Source: Casuarina equisetifolia
Taxonomy: Eukaryota; Streptophyta; Magnoliopsida; Fagales; Casuarinaceae
Assembly (NCBI GenBank): GCA_028551475.1
Contig: CM052360.1
Coordinates: forward strand, 10,590,501-10,654,500
Length of the DNA stretch: 64,000 nucleotides
Direction of reading: 5' to 3'
Shown here: in pieces, positions 15,991 through 32,870 of the stretch
Position numbering within the stretch: the first letter of the stretch is position 1
How the letters are laid out: the number at the start of each line of letters is the position of its first letter
Position numbers and translations under genes: made by a program
The notes under the pieces: generated by a model
The model's input: the letters and a program-made list of their open reading frames with translations, nothing else
What the model was told of the DNA's origin: nothing
Databases searched by the model: none

Positions 15991-18420
15991 TCACCAATAA
16001 TCACCGCAAGAACACGTTCCATCCTTGAAATGGTGAAATCGGCTGTTATCCCTCAGAACGATCTCTCTTCTGACAATCTTCGACATGTACTTAATGGCTG
16101 TGTGGCAGTCTGTGCAGACTCGAATATTCTTTGTTACTCGAATTGTTGTTCCAGCGGGAGTGCTGATGATACCAAAGGCTATAGCAAGCCTTTCACTGTG
16201 GCCATATAATAAGCGTTTCTTATGCTCCTCTTCAACATCATGGTGCACCTCCTTTGTGTCGGGAACATACCCTTCGCGCTCCATCCGCTCTAGTAGAACC
16301 TCCAGTTCCGCATTTATCTTGTCATAAGATGGATGATGTTCATCTCCGGCCACAAAAGCGTGCACCTTGTTCTTAACTTCGATCCAGCTGCTCGCCGGTT
16401 TCTTTTTCATGCCTTTATTCCTCATGGAGATTCTCAAATTTGCTGCTGCTTTCCATTTCCCAGCAGCACAATATATATTCGACAGTAGAATGTAAGCTCC
16501 CATGTTCTCAGGATCAACCCTGAATATGTTTTCAGCAACCTTTTCTGCCAATTCAACATTCTTGTGAACTCTACATGCGGCCAACAATGTTGACCATACG
16601 CTTCCCGTTGGTCTAACGTGCATGTCAGAGATAAACTTATAAGCTTCTTCCAGCCTTCCTGCTCGGCCCAGAAGGTCTGCAACAGCAGCGTAGTGTTCCA
16701 AGCCCGGAGCAATTCCAAAATCCTGGGTCATACCATTAAAATATTTCCAAGCTTCATCTACCAACCCAGCGTGGCTGCAGGCAGTCAAAACAGCCACAAA
16801 AGCCACACTGTTGGGTTTTACTCCATCCATTTCCATCTGCTCAAATAAGGAAATGGCATCATGAGCGTACCCATGCAAAGCACATCCCATGATTATGGCT
16901 GTCCATGACACCATGTCATGTAGCTCCATCTGATTGAAAATCCACCTAGCCAATCTAATGTTCCCACATTTGGCATACATGTCCACAAGGGAGCTAGCAA
17001 TGAACACGTTATCATCAAATCCACCTCTAATTATGTATCCATGTAGCTGCTTCCCCAATTGTAGTGTGGTCAAGTGAGCACAAGCCGGAATGATACTTGA
17101 AAAGGAAACATGCCTTGGCTTAATTTTGGCCATCAACATACGTCGAAAGAATCTCAGGCCTTCATCAAACAGACCATTTTGCACAAATCCTGCAATTATA
17201 GAGTTCCATGAAATGTCATCACGCTGAGGTAAGAGATCAAAGACCCGACATGAGTCTTCCACACGATTACACTTGGCATACATATCAATCAAGCTACTTC
17301 CAATGAACAAATCTTCATCAAAGCCATGTCTTATGGCATACGCATGGATTTCCCTTCCCTTAATAACGTCCACATATTCGGCAAAGATGGGAAGGATGCT
17401 CGACAAAGTAAAAGAATCAGGCTTCAAGTTCACATTCCCCATCTCACTAACCATCGCTAAAGCTTCTTGATACATTCCATTGTGTGCGTTTCCCGCAATC
17501 ACTGTATTCCAGGAAACAAGATCTTTTTCTGGCATCATGTCGAAGATCTTTCTCACATTCTCCACCAGTAAAGCCTTTAGGTCTGTCCTTCCCCGGGAAT
17601 CAACATTCATTTTCCCCCAGAAATGCCTGTTAATCTCCCTATTTCGTCTACTTTGAGGCAGCTTGTCATTTATTTGATTCAAGTGAACTTTATGATCGAC
17701 ACCCTTGACATGTTCTTCACATATGTTCCCCAACTCATTTGAGCTACAATTACTATTATGCAAAGCCTCACCACCACATCCTTGTCTCTTTGCTTTTCCA
17801 CCAAAGTACGGCATCCCTCCCTGACCTTCCAAGCCCTCGGTTACAATCCCATTCCTCAATTCCCCACAGCCATATTTGACTTTTCGCCCTCTGTCAGGGA
17901 TTCCGTCAAGCACCTCGGGCGCGCTGGACCAACCCATGACGCTTTCACACAACATCCGAAATTTCGAATACATATTCATTAGTGCATTCGCCGTGTACAA
18001 GTCGAAATCCATACCAAGCCTTATAATGCATGCATGAAGCGACTCGCCCAACCTCAGGTCCATTAGCAACGCGCAAGATTTCAGAACAGAAGGGAACACA
18101 TGGCGGTCCGGATGCTTACCCATAGCTCGCATTTTGACAAAGAATGCCAAGGATTGGTGGGAAAGGCCATGGAAAGCATAACACCTGATAAGGGATTTCC
18201 AAGCAAGCTCGGGAGGGGAATGCAGGGTGTTGAAGAGTTGAAGCGAGTCATGCAAAAGTCTGAGGTTTGAGTAGATGGAGACAAGGGTCGTAGACAAGTG
18301 TGTAGAACTTGCACCCTTGGTCTTCAGGATCTGGGCGTGGAGCTCTTTGGCCTGGGACCCGGTTTTGATCATGGTAGGATTTCTGAGCAAGGCTATGAAC
18401 CGGGTTTGTGTTGAAGCCAT
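15991..18420 (-). CDS. DYW-class pentatricopeptide repeat (PPR) protein
   Basis: A single uninterrupted frame encodes 809 residues, as is usual for plant PLS-class PPR genes. Repeated PPR helices are visible (for example LVSWNTVIAG, DISWNSIIAGF, MVSWTAIIMG, SVAFVAVLTACSHAGLVDEA), then E and E+ regions (GSVWSTLLAACRVH, SSWIEVKNKVHAFVAGD) and a complete DYW domain. The domain carries HSE at 741-743, CTDCH from 769 and the terminal GTCSCGDYW, the zinc and catalytic residues of the cytidine-deaminase fold. Such proteins enter mitochondria or plastids and convert specific C to U in organelle transcripts; the target site cannot be read here. Residues about 155-287 form a non-PPR insert. Similarity and gene order point to the Arabidopsis At3g23330 protein. 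The start is the first ATG, shortly before the first repeats; organelle targeting from this N-terminus is not obvious by eye. Confidence 0.95.
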   Translation of the reverse strand: MASTQTRFIALLRNPTMIKTGSQAKELHAQILKTKGASSTHLSTTLVSIYSNLRLLHDSLQLFNTLHSPPELAWKSLIRCYAFHGLSHQSLAFFVKMRAMGKHPDRHVFPSVLKSCALLMDLRLGESLHACIIRLGMDFDLYTANALMNMYSKFRMLCESVMGWSSAPEVLDGIPDRGRKVKYGCGELRNGIVTEGLEGQGGMPYFGGKAKRQGCGGEALHNSNCSSNELGNICEEHVKGVDHKVHLNQINDKLPQSRRNREINRHFWGKMNVDSRGRTDLKALLVENVRKIFDMMPEKDLVSWNTVIAGNAHNGMYQEALAMVSEMGNVNLKPDSFTLSSILPIFAEYVDVIKGREIHAYAIRHGFDEDLFIGSSLIDMYAKCNRVEDSCRVFDLLPQRDDISWNSIIAGFVQNGLFDEGLRFFRRMLMAKIKPRHVSFSSIIPACAHLTTLQLGKQLHGYIIRGGFDDNVFIASSLVDMYAKCGNIRLARWIFNQMELHDMVSWTAIIMGCALHGYAHDAISLFEQMEMDGVKPNSVAFVAVLTACSHAGLVDEAWKYFNGMTQDFGIAPGLEHYAAVADLLGRAGRLEEAYKFISDMHVRPTGSVWSTLLAACRVHKNVELAEKVAENIFRVDPENMGAYILLSNIYCAAGKWKAAANLRISMRNKGMKKKPASSWIEVKNKVHAFVAGDEHHPSYDKINAELEVLLERMEREGYVPDTKEVHHDVEEEHKKRLLYGHSERLAIAFGIISTPAGTTIRVTKNIRVCTDCHTAIKYMSKIVRREIVLRDNSRFHHFKDGTCSCGDYW

Positions 18421-19300
18421 TGATTTCTGGGGCTCTTGGAGAGGAACCTTCGCAAACGGGCATGGCGCTTGGGTTGGCTGTTTGGGGCAAAAAGAGCTAG
18501 CAGAGGTCCATGAATATCACATTACAGAGTTGAAGAAAGAGGGTAGCGTGTGCCAAACTGTGTTATCCGGGGTGTCGCAGAAGAGGAGCCAAAATGATTC
18601 GGGAAACAACCTTAATTGATGCAGGAATTCAAGGGAAATAATAGCTTTTCTGTTCCAGCCTTCATACATGGAAGTGTAGGATTTAAGAGCAAGATTAGTG
18701 ACCCTGATACTGTTCGCTGAACAAAAACGAACTACCAAACTAAGAAGCCATTAATTGCTGCCCATTAATACTCCACATACAAAGGTGAAGGGGGGCAACA
18801 CACGAAAATGGCCCCACGTCAGGTGACTTGTCCCTAGAGATTCAAATTCATTGTTGAGAACTCCATCTGATGGTCTCTTTTTGCAGTTGTTTACTCTATC
18901 AAGTCACAGGTTATCAATGAACTGGAAGCAAGTCATTGCAGCATTTGACGGGACTGAAGGAAGGGATTGATTTGTGCACTGGGCAACCACAATATTTTTT
19001 CATTTGAAAATGCAACGTGACCCTTTAGTTGATATTCGAAGATAAAAACCGTAACCATAACAAGGCTTAAAAATCCAAGCGCTTGCATAATGACTAATTT
19101 TACAAGCCTAAGCCCAAATAGAAGTCGGGTGAGAGTTGAGATCCTAGTACTCTGTCCATCATTCCCAAGTGCAAGACAATAATTGTTCGTCCAAGCAAAA
19201 AGACGAATACAGATATCACAAATTTGGAAACATATATGGGACTCTCAGCCACACAGAACGTGGGTTTCCAACGTTTCAGATTTGCCCCAAATGACAATTC
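18421..19300. other. Intergenic: PPR upstream region and SF3b5 gene 3' side
   Basis: Nothing coding is recognised. The left part must hold the PPR gene promoter and leader, and the right part the 3' UTR of the small splicing-factor gene, whose stop codon is at 19301-19303. Confidence 0.5.
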
Positions 19301-22300
19301 TCAGTCGTCTTCTCTTTCAGGGGGGAGACCACAAGGCAAAAGCATTTTCTGCATAAGAAGAATAGGAAGAAAAAAGGATTAGAGACTAATTGACAAGACT
19401 TGGAAAATCACTGAGTCATCGTAGAAGATAATTAGAAAAGAGTAAGTATCACAAAAGAACCCATTATCAGTCCCTGAAAACCAAAGCTTTGCCAACATTT
19501 CGCATGGAAAATTATGCAAATGTCCGCCACTCATCCCATCTCCTAAAATACATATGATGTAAATAGCTGTACCATTACCACCAGCAAAAACAAGAATGCT
19601 TAGATGGGAAACTAATCGCAACTTCAAGACAAATACACATGGAGAAAGTATCCGCTCATGCTCGATTAAGTAAGCTATAGCAGGTGATCATGGTTTGAAC
19701 ATAAGAAGCTATTGCTACACAGTTAAATTAGGGATGAGGCTTTACAATATGCCAGACAAATAGACAACCCGGTAGCAATCTTGGTCATATAGACTCTAGA
19801 TTGAAAACTTACACAAAGAGTCCATGTCATCTATGATGAAATCTGACAAAAGAAGGAAAAAAAAATGATCTGCGTACAAAGCTCAAGAACAGCTTACAAA
19901 CAAAAACTTGATATACACAGATACATGAGTATAAATACGGATATATTGTGCCTCTGTAATTAAGCAAAACTTGGGGCAGAAAGAGGTAACAAGTCTCCTA
20001 TTAAGAAAAAGGATGACAAAGAAAAAGAACAAATGAACACTATTTTGGAGGGAAAATGACTAGCGCACAGCTTTAAACCTCACAACAATAAAGGAGAATA
20101 ATTTCCTTTGTCAGAAGAAATTTGTCTTCCAATAAATGGAAAATGTGAAGCAACGGAAAGAGAACAGTATTCCACCATAGAAAAGTAACATCAGAAAAGA
20201 ACACTTTGGTTTCATATCCTAGTCCTTGTACACCAAAAGTAATCAAACAACCATAATTTATTTCATCCACAATCACAAACCCCTAATATTGGACTTATAT
20301 TAACCGAAAGCAAACAAATAAGCAATCCTAGACAGCTTTTCTAACTAGGCAAATGCATTCAAATCCACTTAATCTTTTACCTAAGTGAATCTTTTCCAAC
20401 TACTGCATACGTGAAGTCATTTCCATATCACCCAATCAGTGAACTAATCAAGCTCTCTTCTCATCCATATCGTATGTTCAATTTGAACAGAATCATTTCT
20501 TCTAAAAAATCACTAGTCTTTGTTGCCACAAGATTAATGCACCAAATCTTGCAGCTAGTTTCCCTCTGAAGTTATCCCGAAATCAACTCCATTAAACTTC
20601 TTGCAAGGACATTCACATCTAATTTACTGTATATAATCAATCTCTTGACTCCCCGGTGTATAGGTAATAATGAAACATGAGCTATTCTCATAATATGACA
20701 CAAACTACCTAAAAATCTGCCAGGTGCTATATGATAGGCACATTGGTAACATGGATAATTGTAACAATGACCGCAATCAAATGCCAATTCTCAGAATTTA
20801 TTTATAAATAGGCACCAAACTGCTTCCCCGTTGATCTGCCCACATAATCAACCATTCAAGTAAGTCACTTCTACCCTATATCGAGTGAAAGAACATTCCT
20901 TCCATGATTACAGCAGGGTTTTTCCTGTCATGGAAAGCAATCTTTGATATAAAGAAAGAGGTCAAATTTCTTGTCAGCCATGCTCAGAAAGTAGATGAAA
21001 GCTATCAACTAAACTTCATGAAGCTGAAGAAATATCATCTATAGGGAAGAAGACCAATAATCTCTTCTTCACTGGAGTTCTATGAAAAGTAACCATGGTA
21101 TGCCAGTAGTAGACATCTCCCAGAAATGAGATTGACAAATGTTTCCTTACAAGATTACAAAATATACATGACAAAAATTGAAGACATTCCATCCAAGATT
21201 TAAATAAAGACACTTTAGGGCAAACACACCGCAACGCACAGAAGAAAAGGTAGCACATTAGAGTTACCATTCTGACCATTTCACATCTTTGCAACCTTAT
21301 CATTTGGAAAATATACAGAGATACCCTCCCCAGTATCTAACACCAATGAGGTCTAACTCAATGGACACTTTCTACACCCGCAAGAATGCTAAGGAAAGTG
21401 AAGTTGTGGGTGCATAACTTTCAATAAAAGGTTGCAGTCGCTACATCAGAAAACAGAGGATAAGCTTCACCTTTTTTGGTTGCCTAAAAATAAAAAGTTC
21501 TCCCTAAGATTGAAAGTTTATGCTTCTTCACCCAAATCACCCTCATATTTTTTTTTTTTTTTGAAAGCAAACAAGATTCTTACAAATAACATACCGCATA
21601 CCACATGAAACAAAAGAAATTTAGATCACAAGTTTCATCCTTTTCTTATTAAACGTAGAATCTCATACGCGTCATCATTTCTGGGATGAAGTACATATAC
21701 ATAAACATTGAGATTGGAGCCTTTAACATTTAACCTAGACTATACAAGAAGTGTCAAGAGAAGTGATAAATGTAGATTGTCAAAAATGCAACATCCAAGA
21801 ATTAAAACCAAACCAAAGCTTCCAGCAACCTTGAACATTGTCAATAACGATGGCCACGCGATAATTCTCAACAAGAAGAAACTGTAAACATAGAAAACCC
21901 TGCAAGACAACGAGTAAGACAAAACCTGCATAAAGTTGTAACGCTCTCTTCCAATTGATTCATTTTCCGCAATAGCAAAGTAAGCTAGAATGGGGTAATG
22001 CCCAACATATGAGGCGTAGCTATCCCGTTGAATGTTCACTGCCCATTCACTACAGATCCAAAAACAAAATTAGCAACAAACTAACAAATAAACTTTAACG
22101 AAAAAAGAAAAAGAGAAACTTAGGGTTTTAAGGAGTTGACATCCTTACAATCTATTCAAATCTGCGTGCCCAGTACCGACATATTTAGCTTGGAGGTGCT
22201 CAAGCTGGGAATTGATGTTAAACCTATCACTGGCCTGCAAAATCACACATAGCAAGTCATCAATTTTCAACTTATAAAAGAAATTCAACGCTAGCAGTGA

Positions 22301-22622
22301 TTTTAGGGTATAAATTAGCCACGAGGAACGCCACATCGAAATTCGAAACAGAACAAGAGATAAAGCAAAAAAGTACACCATATTACAGTTCAAATAACAT
22401 TTGGTAGGTTTCGTGTAAAAATGCATGCTGAAAGTGGGGAAAGGAAGCCCAAGAAGGGTATGGTCAGCTGCCGAGAAAATTAATAAAGAAAAAAGGACGA
22501 GAGTTATGAGTTAGCTTCGACCTTCAAAGCAAAAGCGATAGAGATGGGGGTTTTGAAGAGCAACTGGATGCCGAGTGAGAAAGCAAGGGATAATGGGGAA
22601 TGAAATCACGGTTTACCTGCAT
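19301..22622 (-). CDS. Splicing factor 3B subunit 5 (SF3b10 / RDS3-complex subunit 10)
   Basis: Four coding exons give 87 residues: 22622-22617, 22234-22149, 22049-21926 and 19348-19301 (264 nt, phases agree). The product begins MQ, then ASDRFNINSQLEHLQAKY, GTGHADLNRFEW, HYPILAYFAIAENES, and ends KMLLPCGLPPEREDD. This matches the whole of eukaryotic SF3B5, a small helical subunit of the SF3b part of U2 snRNP. It helps hold SF3B1 and SF3B3 together during branch-point recognition in the nucleus. The first coding exon supplies only ATGCAG, and the last intron is 2,577 nt, which is why open frames alone hide this gene. Two Arabidopsis loci (near At3g23325 and At4g14342, from memory) encode almost the same protein. 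Exon joins were deduced from conservation and splice signals. Confidence 0.96.
19349..21925 (-). other. Long last intron of the SF3b5 gene
   Basis: This 2,577-nt intron opens with GTTTTG after CAG and closes with TTATGCAG. It is AT-rich, with a 14-bp T run near 21549-21562. I found no coding gene inside it on either strand. Confidence 0.85.
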
Positions 22623-22684
22623 ATTGTACGCTGTCGTAGGGGAAGTCGAAGAAGTCGGAGGAGGGGAAGTTGGAGGGCGTAACC

Positions 22685-22691
22685 TTTTATA
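22685..22691 (-). promoter_or_regulatory. Probable TATA box of the SF3b5 gene
   Basis: The minus strand reads CGATATAAAAGG here, about 63-69 bp upstream of the start codon. That spacing would place transcription start near 22655 and give a short leader of about 30 nt. Confidence 0.6.
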
Positions 22692-23422
22692 TCGCGGGGG
22701 CGGGGAGAGGAGATTCGCGGGCGGTGGATTTTTCAGTTTTAGTTTTTTTCTTAAATTATTTCTTCTTAGCAGTGTTTCTTTCTTTTTTTTTTCTATTCTT
22801 TTTATTTTTAAAATGGAGGAAAGTCGCAGGGGGTCAATTAGCCAGGCCTCTTCCACCTTTTCTCGTGTCTCCTCCCGGTTTTGTTGGCCAAGACCATGAT
22901 GCCGGTCTGGGCTCTTCATAAGGGCGGGTGGCCACATAAACCCAACTTAGTGCTTTTGTATTGACAATGGCATGCCTGTAAGTGGCCAATGGTTAAGAAT
23001 TGGTATCGAAATCTCTAGTTGAAATGAGAGGGACCGCACGAGTTATGATGATTACACATCTAGCAGTTGGGTATTAATCAAATTCTTCATTTTGGTGTAT
23101 AAGCAGTAGCATTATAATCAACACTAACAGTGAGTTAATTACATCAATAGTGATGCCGAGTATTATACAAGAAGAAAAGAAAAAGAATACACGATTCGCA
23201 AAGAATATATATTTCCAGAAGACATTTTACAGAGACCAAACAATTCGTTTAGGGCCTTCGCCCCAAAAACTCACGTTAAAAACAATCAAACCTGGCCCCC
23301 TACTTAAAACCCAATTTCTTCATATGAAGCAGTAAAACAAAAGCCATTCAGGAAAGAGCAAAAGGCTCCTTTGTTGGATCTTGTAGCAATCTGAGGTTGT
23401 GAGAAAAATTAGTGAAAGCCCA
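22692..23422. other. Intergenic: SF3b5 promoter and NDR kinase 3' side
   Basis: The part next to the TATA box contains an A-rich and pyrimidine-biased tract on the transcribed strand, probably core promoter. The remainder probably includes the 3' UTR of the NDR kinase. No other gene is seen. Confidence 0.5.
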
Positions 23423-29711
<6,289 letters not shown>

Positions 29712-30600
29712 TTTCTTTTGCTTTGTCAACACCTCACACGTTGTAAATCCACAGTTTCAAAAGTCCATTTTTACCTTGTCTCAACAAGAATTATAGCGCA
29801 AAAATTCCATCATAGATGCTGATGCATCACCGTTTTATATCCAATGCATTTGCTCTGCAATGGACAAAAGGCAATCAACAAACTTCGTTCAATCACGAGA
29901 AATCCGAATTCGATCTGTGAACCATATCATTTCTAGCTAATTATAAACGAACTCGCCCTCTATTCTAGCCAAGCGCGAAGATCTTGTTTTCCAGAGAACA
30001 TACACTAACTAGACCGTTTGCTTACGAATAAACGGGAAAAAAGACAAAAACAATGCTGAACTAGATAAAACCGCGAAAATGATTATAAGCGGCAAGCTCA
30101 GACACTCTACTCAGAGCAATTCATCATCTCAATTATGTGTCAACGTTTCACTGAATTCCTCTTTTCGCACATTTTCGCAGGATCCCGAGGGAGCTCAAAA
30201 CGAAAAGCAAAATCAAATCAACGAGCAAATCGAGTTCGTAATCAGAGTCTACTAAACGCAGAGGTTCGACACAATTCAACGCAACGGAACCGAATCGGAG
30301 GGGTCCGGAGTGTTGGAATGGGGAATTGGAGAGAGTAGCGTACCGTAGCGCAGAGGGCGTGGAAAAGGAGAAGAGCAGCGGACGTAAAACCCTAGAGGCA
30401 GAGAGGCAGTGGAAGCGAGGAGTCCGCGAGTATGAGCGTGGTAGAAACAGGGAAGAAGAGCACTTTGTGTTGTTGGTGATGCTCCATTCGATGCTCCGTA
30501 GCCTTTTTGTGTTGAAAGTGGAGACTCCTGCTTTGTACGTGAACGACTTTTACGTGCTTCTTTGCTGTCCGCAGTTTGTGTTTTCCTTTCCCCCTACTGT
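29712..30600 (-). promoter_or_regulatory. Probable 5' UTR with intron, and core promoter, of the NDR kinase
   Basis: The minus strand shows a CT-rich leader from about 30580, a donor (ACG/GTACGC, exon end 30344) and a good acceptor (CATTGCAG at 29855). This implies a 5' UTR intron of about 490 nt and a second leader exon at 29712-29854. That leader exon contains several ATGs before the real start, each soon followed by a stop. A TATA-like ATTTATATG string lies near 30613-30627. All of this is inferred from sequence signals only. Confidence 0.5.
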
Positions 30601-31318
30601 TACTTTTCTTTAGTATCATATAAATAAATGTCACGCTGCTTTTCGGGATGGCTTGTCTCAGAAAACCCCCTTACAGTGATCATCTATTTCTCGCGATATT
30701 TTGTTATAAATTAGAATGCAATTGCAATTAGATGTGAGAGCCTTAAACTCGTCTAAGTAGATGAGAAGCGAAAAAGAAGGAAAACGCGTGGACGAGAAAT
30801 TGGGGAGTAGCGGTGAGAACGCGGGAATGGAGTGAAGGATAAAGAAGAAATTAAAAAAAGGGAGGAGGGTGGTGAGCTGGAGTATCAAGAATAATTGCCT
30901 TTACTCAACACATTCAATGCCTTGATGGACGCCTCAGATACTGCGCCGCACCCAACCTCCTTCATGCTTACTTCTTCCTTACATCTCATCTCAATCGCTC
31001 GCTTCACGGCATCGTCGCACGCCACGTGACCATCCACTCTCATGCCACCACGTCTTGACCAAATCCCCTTAAACGAAAATTTAATATCCTTATGGGGAGT
31101 GATATTTTCGATCAAAATTCTTCTAAAACCCACCTAGGATCATTTCCATCTAATTATGTCAACCACGTTGACTTTATTACTCTGAACTTTCCATGTTTTA
31201 AGGAAAATGATAATGATGATTAGCTTTACTCTTTTTTTTTTCAAACACTTATTATATATTGAACCATGTGATCAACTTTATATAATTTGATGTATATTAT
31301 TAATACTAAAAACTTCAT

Positions 31319-31760
31319 GTTAAATAGTAAATGAAAAATTATTGTTTAGTGAACTAACTTAGTAGTGAATTAAAAGAAATTCTAACTCTAAAATTTATAG
31401 TTTAAAATTTTGTTTACATAATTTAAGTACATGTATATTATATACTAAAAATGAATTTTCTTAAGAATATTTCTTTTACTCAGTGTTAAGTTAAAGAGTC
31501 TCAACTTGGTAAGAGATTGACACCCTTTTCACGTTAAGTAGTAAATGAAAAATCATTGTTTAGTCAATTAACTTAGCAGTAAACTAATAAAAATTCTAAC
31601 AATAAAATTTATAGTTTAACATTCTATTTGCATGAATTAAGTACTTGTATTATATACTAAAAAAAAGAATTTTCTTAAGAGTATTCCCTTGACTTGTTAG
31701 GAGATGGACTCCCTTCTCTTTTTTTCCATGTGCATGCATTTACTAAAAAAAAATAGTAAA
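31319..31760. repeat. Diverged tandem repeat, about 214-bp period
   Basis: Copy one starts GTTAAATAGTAAATGAAAAA at 31319; copy two starts GTTAAGTAGTAAATGAAAAA at 31533. Shared landmarks follow in order: CATTGTTTAGT or TATTGTTTAGT, AAAATTTATAGTTTAA, TATATACTAAAAA, GAATTTTCTTAAGA, and a closing GAGAT(T/G)GAC(A)CCCTT block. A third partial start (AATAGTAAATGAATAATT) appears near 31753. Copies have drifted by substitutions and small indels. Confidence 0.8.
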
Positions 31761-32736
31761 TGAATAATTGGCAAGATCCTTTTGGACACAAAATAGACTC
31801 CAACCATGTAAGTCATTTTGACTAATTCTGATTTTAAGTTTGATGTATCATGTTGATTTGATTCTTCCCTTTTGTCTGTAATGCATAAGTACCTCTACTC
31901 TCATAAAGGACGGGGGCCCAAGCAGGTTCATTTCTGTCCCTATAAAAATGTCACCTGCCCACTTCATTATTTTAAACTTAATTCGCATTGCGATCAGTTT
32001 AAAATAAAGGTGATAGGTCCTTAATGCATTATGAGGCTAGGAGCATGATCTTTTGGTGAGTGTGAGTCAAGACTCCTCGACTCTTATTGAAAGGATAAGA
32101 TTTTGGAGGAGATGCCCCACAACGCAGGCAAGTTGGGTAGGCTAGGGGCTTCCCTTAGAGCCTGGGCACCATAAAGACGATGTTAAATGACCATAAATTT
32201 TGATAATAAAAGATAAACAAAAGAACATCATTCTGTCACATTGTACCACTCAATGGCCCGAGTTGTTAATGTTACTGCATCGCTCCCAGACCGGAAAACA
32301 GAAGGAGGAGAGAATAAACAAATGACTAAAGAAAATATGATAACTCAGTCCACCACATGCCCGCAAAAGTTATTGTTCCCAAGTTCGGCAGTCTTTCTTC
32401 TTTGCTTTGATTATGATTGTTGAATAAGTTAGAAATCGTATTGACTTCCTAACTTCTTAAATATGTAGAAATGAAGAGGAAAATATGGATCTACAATAAT
32501 GATAAGAGGTTATGATATTAATAATACCAGGTAATTATTATTCTTTACATTTCGATAATATAAGTATAAAAGAATTATAAAAATTCTATTTACAATCATT
32601 ATAAAAATAAAATAAAATTATAGTAATTAATTATTAACTAATGAAATATCATACTTCAACTTAAACCATAATATTGTTTAGAAGAGTCTCAAGTATATAA
32701 GAGAAAAATATTGGACTTATAAGTGAAAAGACAAAG

Positions 32737-32870
32737 TTTTTTTTTTTTTAAATACATCCACTGAAGAAGGGAGGGAAGGAGATTCAAACCCATAACTAGT
32801 AGAATTGTTAGTTAATATTTAGTTCAGAGAACACTACTGAACCAAGATCCTGTCCCTCGTAATAAAGTTT
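32737..32870 (-). mobile_element. Probable tRNA-derived SINE (remnant)
   Basis: On the minus strand a box A-like TGGTTCAGTAG (plus coordinates 32834-32844) is followed about 54 nt later by a box B-like GGTTTGAATCT (32780-32790), then a unique body and a terminal A run (13 T at 32737-32749 on the plus strand). This is the order seen in plant SINEs. Flanking target-site duplications are not clear and the 5' edge is a guess. Confidence 0.5.
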
